From assembly GCF_004365965.1 (NCBI RefSeq), contig NZ_SOEB01000013.1:1-64000 (forward strand): DNA of 64,000 nucleotides. Reading direction: 5' to 3'. Below are positions 56,957-64,000 of the stretch, in pieces. Under the pieces are notes generated by a model. It was given only the letters and a program-made list of their open reading frames with translations. It did not search any database and had not been told where the DNA came from. This stretch comes from Rhodovulum visakhapatnamense (GTDB lineage Bacteria > Pseudomonadota > Alphaproteobacteria > Rhodobacterales > Rhodobacteraceae). Numbering within the stretch: the first letter of the stretch is position 1; each line of letters opens with the position of its first letter. The position numbers and the translations under genes are program-made.

Positions 56957-59437
56957 CTAGAGAGGAATGTCGTCGGCGCTGGCCGCGGCGACCACGAATC
57001 GGGCCACGACCTTTTTGCTCCCCGCCTTCTCGAAATCGATGTCGAGCTTGTCGCCCTCGATCCCGGTCACGACGCCATAGCCGAATTTCTGGTGGAACAC
57101 CCGCGTGCCGGTTTCGAAGGCCGGGACCGCCTCGGCGTCGATCACCATGTGGCGGGCCTGGCTTGGCTGCGACACCGGCCGGGCGGCGCTGCGCGCCTGC
57201 AGCCGCTGCCAGCCCGGCGACTTGTAGACATCCGCGCGCGAGGCGCGCTCTTCGATCCCAGAGCCCCCGCCATGGGACGGCGCCGCCGCGCCATAGCCGC
57301 CGCCGCAAAGCCCGGGCGGCGTCAGCACGTCGACATGGGACGCGGGCAGTTCGTCGATAAAGCGCGACGGCAACTGCGACTGCCAACGACCGAAAACCCG
57401 GCGGTTGGCGGCGAAGGAAATCGTGCACAGCTCTTCGGCCCGGGTCAGCCCGACATAGGCCAGCCGCCGTTCCTCCTCGAGCCCCTTCAGCCCGGTCTCG
57501 TCCATCGCGCGCTGGCTGGGAAGCAGCCCGTCCTCCCAGCCCGGCAGGAACACCACCGGAAATTCCAGCCCCTTGGCGGCATGCAGCGTCATCACCGAAA
57601 TCTTAGCCCCGGCCATCTCGCTGTCTTTGTCCATGATCAGCGCGACATGTTCGAGGAAGCCCTGCAGGTTGTCGAATTCCTCCAGCGCCTTGACCAGTTC
57701 CTTTACGTTCTCCAGCCGTCCCGGCGCCTCGGGCGTCTTGTCGGCCTGCCACATCGCCGTATAGCCCGACTCGTCCAGAATGCGCTCGGCCAGTTCCACA
57801 TGGCTCGACGCGGCGCCGCGCCCAAGCGGCACGGTCTCGTCATCGATCAGCGCGGCCTCATCCAGCACGACCGACGGGCCCGCGGCCCGCACCTCGCCAT
57901 GCCAGCGCCCAATGGCCTCGATCAGCTTGCGCAGCTCGGCCCCGCCCTTGCCGCCCAGCCCGCCGGCCTCGAGCAGACGCCGCGCGGCCTCGACCAGCGG
58001 CACGCCCTCGGCCCGCGCCACGGACTGGATCTTCTGCTGCGCCTTGTCGCCGAGCCCGCGCTTGGGGGTGTTCACGATCCGCTCGAAAGCCAGATCGTCG
58101 GCAGGGCTGACGGCGAGGCGGAAATAGGCCATCGCATCGCGGATCTCCATCCGCTCGTAGAAGCGCGGACCGCCGATCACGCGGTACGGCAGCCCGATGG
58201 TCAGAAAGCGGTCCTCGAAGGCCCGCATCTGGTGGCTTGCGCGCACCAGAATCGCCATGTCATCCAGCGAGAAGGGCCGCATCCCGCGGCTGCCGCCCTG
58301 CAGCGCCTCGGCCTCTTCGCCGATCCAGCGGGCCTCTTCCTCGCCATCCCAATGGCCGATCAGCCGAACCTTCTCGCCGCCCTCGGCCTCGGTCCAGAGC
58401 GTCTTGCCCAGCCGCCCCTTGTTGGCCGCGATCAGCCCCGAGGCGGCGGCGAGGATATGCGGGGTGGACCGGTAGTTCTGTTCCAGCCGGATCACCACAG
58501 CGCCGGGAAAATCCTTTTCGAACCGAAGGATGTTGCCGACCTCGGCGCCGCGCCAGCCATAGATCGACTGATCGTCGTCGCCGACGCAGCAGATGTTCTT
58601 GTGCCCGCCCGCCAGCAGCCGCAGCCACAGATACTGGGCCACGTTGGTATCCTGATACTCGTCGACCAGGATATAGCGGAACCAGCGCCGGTACTGGTCC
58701 AGCAGGTCGGGATGGGCCTGAAAGATCGTCACCACATGCAGCAGCAGATCGCCGAAATCGGCCGCGTTCAGGGTCTTCAGCCGCTCTTGATATTGAACAT
58801 AGATTTGCCCGACTGTTCTCTTGTAGCCGGTTCCGTCCCGAAAGGCGTTAGGAAGCCGCTCCACCTCGGGACCGCCGCTTTGGCCGACTTTGTCGGAAGA
58901 TAGGCCTCGATTCTTGTAATTTTCAATGTGTAACGCGAACCAGCGATCTGTCCAACGCTTCTGATCAACGCTCTCGGCCGCAATCAGCTGCTTGATAAGC
59001 CTAAGCTGGTCATCCTTGTCGAGGATGGTGAAATTCGACTTGAGCCCCACCAGCTCGGCATGCCGGCGCAGCAGCCGGACGCAGATCGCGTGGAAGGTGC
59101 CAAGCCAGGGCATGCCCTCGACCGTCTCGCCCATCAGCCGCCCGACGCGCACCTTCATCTCGCGCGCGGCCTTGTTGGTGAAGGTCACCGCCAGGATCTC
59201 GTTCGGCCGGGCCTTGCCGGTGACCAGCAGATGCGCGATCCGCGCGGTCAGCGCCCGGGTCTTGCCGGTGCCCGCCCCCGCCAGCATCAGCACGGGGCCG
59301 TCCAGCGTCTCGACCGCCTGGCGCTGGGCGGGGTTCAGCCCGTCCAGATAGGGCGCCGGCCGCACCGCCATGGCACGGACGGACAGGGGGACCTGGGCGG
59401 CGGCCTCGAAGGCGTCGAAATCGTCGATGGGACACAT
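56957..59437 (-). CDS. uvrD: UvrD/PcrA-type DNA helicase
   Basis: A superfamily 1A 3'-5' helicase for repair and replication, 826 aa. Visible motifs: LNPAQRQAVE (Q motif), Walker A AGAGTGKT, VTFTNKAAREM, VDEYQDTN (motif II), DDQSIYGWRGA, LEQNYRST, TLHAAKGLEF and AYVGLTRAEE, ending with the basic, RNA-polymerase-contacting type C-terminal region of PcrA/UvrD. ATG 59437 starts MCPIDDFDAF. Confidence 0.96.
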   Translation of the reverse strand: MCPIDDFDAFEAAAQVPLSVRAMAVRPAPYLDGLNPAQRQAVETLDGPVLMLAGAGTGKTRALTARIAHLLVTGKARPNEILAVTFTNKAAREMKVRVGRLMGETVEGMPWLGTFHAICVRLLRRHAELVGLKSNFTILDKDDQLRLIKQLIAAESVDQKRWTDRWFALHIENYKNRGLSSDKVGQSGGPEVERLPNAFRDGTGYKRTVGQIYVQYQERLKTLNAADFGDLLLHVVTIFQAHPDLLDQYRRWFRYILVDEYQDTNVAQYLWLRLLAGGHKNICCVGDDDQSIYGWRGAEVGNILRFEKDFPGAVVIRLEQNYRSTPHILAAASGLIAANKGRLGKTLWTEAEGGEKVRLIGHWDGEEEARWIGEEAEALQGGSRGMRPFSLDDMAILVRASHQMRAFEDRFLTIGLPYRVIGGPRFYERMEIRDAMAYFRLAVSPADDLAFERIVNTPKRGLGDKAQQKIQSVARAEGVPLVEAARRLLEAGGLGGKGGAELRKLIEAIGRWHGEVRAAGPSVVLDEAALIDDETVPLGRGAASSHVELAERILDESGYTAMWQADKTPEAPGRLENVKELVKALEEFDNLQGFLEHVALIMDKDSEMAGAKISVMTLHAAKGLEFPVVFLPGWEDGLLPSQRAMDETGLKGLEEERRLAYVGLTRAEELCTISFAANRRVFGRWQSQLPSRFIDELPASHVDVLTPPGLCGGGYGAAAPSHGGGSGIEERASRADVYKSPGWQRLQARSAARPVSQPSQARHMVIDAEAVPAFETGTRVFHQKFGYGVVTGIEGDKLDIDFEKAGSKKVVARFVVAAASADDIPL

Positions 59438-59576
59438 GGCGCCCAATCTAGCGCGCCCCGGCGACGAGTTAAAGAAGCGTTCCCCGTCCGTTCCTGTTCC
59501 GAAGCGTTTTTTGCCATCGCAGTTGCAATTTCGCGCATAAGGCGAATAGTCGGAACAAACGGGGGTGAAAGCGCGA

Positions 59577-59903
59577 ATGAGTCGATATCGCATCCTTCTG
59601 GCAGGTCTGGGGCTGGCGACGCTGGCCGCCTGCGGCACGCCCGAGCGGCCGCAAACCGGCGTTCCCAAGGTCATCACCCCCGAGATGCTGCCCCATGCGC
59701 CCGCGGCCTCGGCGCCCGCCTGCACCGCAGAAATGGCGGCGCGATTCCATCAGCCCGAGGCGGGGATCTTCCAGATCGGCACCGGCCCCACCGCGGCCGG
59801 GTTCTGGATCGACATGAAAATGGCCGGGCGCGACGGCACCTGGCGCTGTCAGACCACGCGCGAGGGGCGTGTCGTCACCGTCACCCCGATCTCGTCGTCC
59901 TGA
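59577..59903 (+). CDS. Small lipoprotein of unknown function
   Basis: The 108-aa product has a lipoprotein signal peptide with lipobox LAAC (MSRYRILLAGLGLATLAACG), so it is probably anchored in the envelope. The mature part has no recognised domain; it contains CTAEMAARFHQPEAG. An in-frame GTG at 59565 is an alternative start. Confidence 0.75.
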   Translation: MSRYRILLAGLGLATLAACGTPERPQTGVPKVITPEMLPHAPAASAPACTAEMAARFHQPEAGIFQIGTGPTAAGFWIDMKMAGRDGTWRCQTTREGRVVTVTPISSS

Positions 59904-60089
59904 CCGGGCCGCGCCGCGAAACAGCGGCACCGGCGGGTGCCTTGCGGCCACCGGTGCCGACCGGCACCCGTCGCGAGACAGGCATGCCCGGTCTCGGCCC
60001 CGCCTCCGCTGGCCCTTTGCTTCGCTGCAACGCAGCTTTAAACCGTTAACAATCGGCTGCGCGCCGCAGTTGCAGCCCGAACCGACCCG

Positions 60090-63000
60090 ATGGAGGCCCC
60101 GCCCTTGACCGATTTCCAGAAGATCCTCGTCGCCAACCGGGGCGAGATAGCCATTCGCGTGATGCGCGCCGCCAACGAACTGGGCAAGCGCACCGTTGCC
60201 GTCTACGCCGAGGAAGACAAGCTGGGGCTGCACCGGTTCAAGGCCGACGAAGCCTACAAGATCGGCGAGGGGCTGGGCCCGGTCCAGGCCTATCTGTCGA
60301 TCGAGGAAATCATCCGCGTCGCCAAGATGTCAGGCGCCGACGCGATCCATCCGGGCTATGGGCTTCTGTCGGAAAACCCTGCTTTCGTCGAGGCTTGCGC
60401 CGCCGAGGGCATCGCCTTCATCGGCCCGAAGGCCGAGACCATGCGCGCGCTCGGCGACAAGGCCAGCGCCCGCAAGGTGGCGATCAAGGCAGGCGTGCCG
60501 GTGATCCCCGCGACCGAGGTCCTGGGCGATGACATGGACGAGATCCGCCGCCAGGCCGACGAGATCGGCTATCCGCTGATGCTGAAGGCTTCCTGGGGCG
60601 GCGGCGGGCGCGGCATGCGCCCGATCAAGGGGCCCGAGGAGCTGGCCGAGAAGGTGCGCGAGGGCCGCCGCGAGGCCGAGGCCGCCTTCGGCAATGGCGA
60701 GGGCTATCTGGAAAAGATGATCACCCGCGCCCGCCATGTCGAGGTGCAGATCCTCGGCGACCAGCACGGCACCATCTATCACCTGTGGGAACGCGACTGT
60801 TCGGTCCAGCGCCGCAACCAGAAGGTCGTCGAGCGCGCCCCCGCCCCCTACCTGTCCCATGCCCAGCGCGAAACCATCTGCAATCTCGGCAAGAAGATTG
60901 CCGAGGCGGTGAATTACGAATGCGCCGGCACCGTCGAGTTCCTGATGGACATGGAGACGGGCAATTTCTACTTCATCGAGGTCAATCCCCGCGTCCAGGT
61001 CGAACATACCGTCACCGAAGAGGTGACCGGCATCGACATCGTCCGCGCCCAGATCCTGATCGCCGAGGGCAAGAGCCTGGTCGAGGCGACCGGCGTCGCC
61101 AGCCAGTATGACGTCGATCTCAGCGGCCATGCCCTGCAATGCCGGATCACGACCGAGGACCCGCTGAACAACTTCATCCCCGATTACGGCCGCATCACCG
61201 CCTATCGCGGCGCGACCGGCATGGGGATCCGGCTGGATGGCGGCACCGCCTATTCCGGCGCGGTCATCACCCGCTATTACGATTCGCTGCTGGAGAAGGT
61301 CACCGCCTGGGCGCCGACGCCCGAGGCCGCCATCGCCCGGATGGACCGGGCGCTGCGCGAATTCCGGATCCGGGGCGTCTCGACCAACATCGCCTTCGTC
61401 GAGAACCTGCTGAAGCACCCGACTTTCCTGAACAACGAATACTCGACCCGCTTCATCGACGAGACGCCCGAGCTGTTCAGCTTCGAGAAGCGGCGCGACC
61501 GGGCGACGCGCATCCTGACCTATATCGCCGACATCACCGTCAACGGGCATCCCGAGACGACGGGCCGCGCCAAGCCGCCCGCCGAGGCCCGCGCCCTGCG
61601 CCCGCCGGTCCCCCGGCGCGAAAGCTATGCCCCGGGCACGCGCCAGATCCTCGACCAGTTCGGCCCCGAGGCGCTGGCCGACTGGATGGCCTCGCAGAAA
61701 CAGCTGCTGGTGACCGACACCACGATGCGCGACGGGCACCAGTCGCTGCTGGCAACGCGAATGCGCTCGATCGACATGATCCGCGTGGCGCCCGCCTATG
61801 CCCATAACCTGCCGCAGCTTTTCAGCGTCGAATGCTGGGGCGGCGCGACCTTCGACGTGGCCTACCGCTTCCTGCAGGAATGTCCCTGGCAGCGGCTGCG
61901 CGACCTGCGCGCGGCGATGCCGAACCTGATGACCCAGATGCTGCTGCGGGGCGCGAACGGCGTCGGCTACACGATCTATCCCGACAATGTGGTGCAGGGC
62001 TTCGTCAGGCAGGCCGCCGAAACCGGCGTCGACGTCTTCCGCGTCTTCGACAGCCTGAACTGGGTCGAGAACATGCGCGTCGCGATGGATGCGGTGCTGG
62101 AAACCGGCAAGGTCTGCGAGGGCACGATCTGCTATACCGGCGACATCCTCGACCCGGCGCGGGCCAAGTACGACCTGAACTATTACGTCGCGATGGGGAA
62201 AGAGCTGAAGGCCGCTGGCGCCCATATCCTGGGGCTGAAGGACATGGCGGGTCTGCTGAAACCCGCCTCGGCCACGGTTCTGGTCAAGGCGCTAAAGGAC
62301 GAGGTCGGCCTGCCGATCCATTTCCACACCCATGACACCTCGGGCATCGCCGCGGCCACCATCCTGGCCGCAGCCGAGGCGGGCGTCGATGCGGTCGATG
62401 CCGCCATGGACGCCTTCTCGGGCGGCACCTCGCAGCCTTGCCTCGGGTCGATCGTCGAGGCGCTGCGCAACACGCCCCGCGACACCGGCATCGACATGGC
62501 CGCCGTGCGCGAGATCTCGGATTACTGGGAGGCCGTGCGCCAGGAATACGCGGCCTTCGAATCGGGCCTCTCGGCGCCCGCCTCCGAGGTCTATCTGCAC
62601 GAGATGCCCGGCGGCCAGTTCACCAACCTCAAGGCCCAGGCGCGCAGTCTGGGGCTGGAAGAACGCTGGCACGAGGTCGCCGAGACCTATGCCGATGTGA
62701 ACCAGATGTTCGGCGACATCGTGAAGGTGACGCCCTCCTCGAAGGTGGTGGGCGACATGGCGCTGATGATGGTCAGCCAGGGCCTGACCCGCGCCGAGGT
62801 CGAGGACCCCGACCGCGACGTGGCCTTCCCGGATTCCGTCATCGACATGATGCGCGGCAATCTGGGCCAGCCTCCGGGCGGCTTCCCCGAGGCGATCCAG
62901 GCAAAGATCCTGAAAGGCGAAAAGCCCTTTACCGACCGGCCCGGCAAGCATGTGCCCCCGGCCGATATCGACAGGATCCGCGCCGAGGTCGAAGGCCAGT

Positions 63001-63548
63001 TCGAAGACCTGACCCTCGATAACGAGGACCTGAACGGGTACCTGATGTATCCCAAGGTCTTCACCGATTACGCCACGCGGCACCTGCAATACGGGCCGGT
63101 CCGCACCCTGCCGACCCGCACCTTCTTCTACGGGATGGAGCCGGGCGAAGAGATCGAGGCCGAGATCGACCCCGGCAAGACGCTGGAAATCCGGCTGCAG
63201 GCGGTGGGCGAGACCGCCGAGGATGGCGAGGCGCGGGTGTTCTTCGAACTGAACGGCCAGCCCCGGGTGATCCGGGTGCCGAACCGCAAGGCCAAGGCCA
63301 GCGTGGCCCGCCGCCCGAAGGTCGAGCTTGGCAACCCCGCCCATGTCGGCGCGCCGATGCCGGGGGCCGTGGCCACTGTCGCGGTCGCGGCCGGGCAGGA
63401 GGTCAAGGAGGGCGACCTGCTCCTGACCATCGAGGCGATGAAGATGGAAACCGGGCTTCACGCCGAGCGCGACGGCAAGATCAAGGCGGTCCATGTCGCC
63501 CCGGGCCAGCAGATCGACGCCAAGGACCTGCTGATCGAGTTCGAGTGA
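60090..63548 (+). CDS. pyc: Pyruvate carboxylase
   Basis: This biotin enzyme makes oxaloacetate from pyruvate, bicarbonate and ATP, refilling the citric acid cycle. The 1152-aa single chain has the biotin carboxylase domain (ILVANRGEIAIRV, GGGGRGMRP, FIEVNPRVQVEHTVTEE), the carboxyltransferase domain (DTTMRDGHQSLLATRMR, FRVFDSLNWV, HFHTHDTSG) and the C-terminal biotinyl domain with EAMKMET (biotin on K1118). The length is typical for single-chain PYC. Confidence 0.98.
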   Translation: MEAPPLTDFQKILVANRGEIAIRVMRAANELGKRTVAVYAEEDKLGLHRFKADEAYKIGEGLGPVQAYLSIEEIIRVAKMSGADAIHPGYGLLSENPAFVEACAAEGIAFIGPKAETMRALGDKASARKVAIKAGVPVIPATEVLGDDMDEIRRQADEIGYPLMLKASWGGGGRGMRPIKGPEELAEKVREGRREAEAAFGNGEGYLEKMITRARHVEVQILGDQHGTIYHLWERDCSVQRRNQKVVERAPAPYLSHAQRETICNLGKKIAEAVNYECAGTVEFLMDMETGNFYFIEVNPRVQVEHTVTEEVTGIDIVRAQILIAEGKSLVEATGVASQYDVDLSGHALQCRITTEDPLNNFIPDYGRITAYRGATGMGIRLDGGTAYSGAVITRYYDSLLEKVTAWAPTPEAAIARMDRALREFRIRGVSTNIAFVENLLKHPTFLNNEYSTRFIDETPELFSFEKRRDRATRILTYIADITVNGHPETTGRAKPPAEARALRPPVPRRESYAPGTRQILDQFGPEALADWMASQKQLLVTDTTMRDGHQSLLATRMRSIDMIRVAPAYAHNLPQLFSVECWGGATFDVAYRFLQECPWQRLRDLRAAMPNLMTQMLLRGANGVGYTIYPDNVVQGFVRQAAETGVDVFRVFDSLNWVENMRVAMDAVLETGKVCEGTICYTGDILDPARAKYDLNYYVAMGKELKAAGAHILGLKDMAGLLKPASATVLVKALKDEVGLPIHFHTHDTSGIAAATILAAAEAGVDAVDAAMDAFSGGTSQPCLGSIVEALRNTPRDTGIDMAAVREISDYWEAVRQEYAAFESGLSAPASEVYLHEMPGGQFTNLKAQARSLGLEERWHEVAETYADVNQMFGDIVKVTPSSKVVGDMALMMVSQGLTRAEVEDPDRDVAFPDSVIDMMRGNLGQPPGGFPEAIQAKILKGEKPFTDRPGKHVPPADIDRIRAEVEGQFEDLTLDNEDLNGYLMYPKVFTDYATRHLQYGPVRTLPTRTFFYGMEPGEEIEAEIDPGKTLEIRLQAVGETAEDGEARVFFELNGQPRVIRVPNRKAKASVARRPKVELGNPAHVGAPMPGAVATVAVAAGQEVKEGDLLLTIEAMKMETGLHAERDGKIKAVHVAPGQQIDAKDLLIEFE

Positions 63549-63655
63549 TCGCTGCCCGCCCGGGCCGCCCCCCGCCGGGCGGTTCGGGCGGCCGGCCCGA
63601 CGACGGCACCGGGTCTTGCGCCCGGCACCTCCCGCGGTTTTTCGCATCGGGCCGA

Positions 63656-63756
63656 ATTTTCCCCTTGCAGGCTCCGGCCGGAGTTTATAAATCCCCCCTC
63701 ACCCAATGGATGCGGGCGTAGCTCAGGGGTAGAGCATTACCTTGCCAAGGTAAGGG
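63656..63756 (+). repeat. Upstream copy of a tandem duplication around tRNA-Gly
   Basis: Bases 63656-63756 repeat at 63900-64000 with a single mismatch (GGCTCC versus GGCCCC). The period is 244 bp and the second copy runs off the window. Confidence 0.9.
63665..63691 (+). promoter_or_regulatory. Putative tRNA-Gly promoter
   Basis: TTGCAG (63665-63670) and TATAAA (63686-63691) with a short 15-bp spacer, 20 bp upstream of the tRNA; the same elements precede the second copy. Confidence 0.4.
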
Positions 63757-63786
63757 TCGTGAGTTCGAATCTCATCGCCCGCTCCA
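63712..63786 (+). tRNA. tRNA-Gly (anticodon GCC), CCA encoded
   Basis: The full cloverleaf is visible: acceptor GCGGGCG / CGCCCGC, D arm GCTCAGGGGTAGAGC, anticodon arm TTACC-TTGCCAA-GGTAA, T arm with GTTCGAATC, discriminator T and encoded CCA (63784-63786). Confidence 0.97.
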
Positions 63787-63955
63787 ATTTCTCTCGACAG
63801 GATCGACAGTCGCGGCACCGGACCGGTGCTCTCGCGGCTTTTGGCGCGCCTCCCCCGGGCGTTCTGCCGCGCGCCGGAACGCGCCCGTCCGTTCCCGCGA
63901 TTTTCCCCTTGCAGGCCCCGGCCGGAGTTTATAAATCCCCCCTCACCCAATGGAT

Positions 63956-64000
63956 GCGGGCGTAGCTCAGGGGTAGAGCATTACCTTGCCAAGGTAAGGG
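63956..64000 (+). tRNA. tRNA-Gly (GCC), second copy, cut by the window end
   Basis: The first 45 bases are identical to the copy at 63712, including the anticodon arm. Confidence 0.93.

Noticed and set aside
60330-62225. 631-aa - strand open frame inside pyruvate carboxylase
   Set aside because: It is a shadow of pyc on the opposite strand with no recognisable domain.

Overview
The window looks like a high-GC alphaproteobacterial chromosome of the Rhodobacterales (Rhodobacter/Rhodovulum type) with one large accessory insertion. The host assignment is an inference. It rests on codon usage and GC, the dcw cluster preceded by a long leader that looks like the Rhodobacter sRNA UpsM, a four-hairpin array with CCTCCTCCC loops like the Rhodobacter CcsR/cuckoo sRNAs, an ectABC-ask osmolyte operon, and the clpP-clpX and mrp neighbourhoods.

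Region 1 (1-26450) is accessory DNA. It opens with the 3' part of a type I restriction hsdR gene. A Tn7-like transposon of about 22.9 kb follows (2781-25726). It has 25-bp terminal inverted repeats and a candidate 5-bp target duplication (CACTA). The right arm holds an AAA ATPase gene followed by tnsA-, tnsB- and tnsC-like genes. The targeting gene tniQ sits at the opposite end, pointing outward. Between them lies a divergent, translationally overlapping three-gene operon of about 14.3 kb: A (1044 aa, no recognised family), B (1646 aa DEAD/DEAH helicase with zinc ribbons and a C-terminal DUF1998/MZB-type cysteine cluster, DruE-like) and C (2070 aa with a STAND-like P-loop core). I regard this triad as the best candidate for an undescribed anti-mobile-element (defence) system. 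TniQ is encoded just after C on the same strand.

Immediately beyond the right end is a second left end of a related element (316 bp, about 88% identical by hand count, including the 3' end of a second tniQ). It is followed by an internally deleted hsdR remnant of a different type I family and by an IS3-family orfA remnant. The site has therefore been hit more than once.

Region 2 (26.7-63.5 kb) is ordinary chromosome: an alpha/beta hydrolase, cytochrome b561, a DsrE-like protein, small proteins, ridA, clpX and clpP; a MarR regulator next to ectA-ectB-ectC-ask (ectoine synthesis from aspartate); a MOSC protein; a YnjBCD-like ABC transporter; ornithine/lysine decarboxylase; L-lactate dehydrogenase; the dcw operon read right to left (mraZ-rsmH-ftsL-ftsI-murE-murF-mraY-small membrane protein-murD); mrp; the CcsR-like sRNA array; a frameshifted Hint-domain gene; a UvrD/PcrA helicase; a small lipoprotein; and pyruvate carboxylase.

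Region 3 (63656-64000) holds a tRNA-Gly(GCC) gene and the start of a second identical copy in a tandem duplication with a 244-bp period; the second copy is cut by the window edge.
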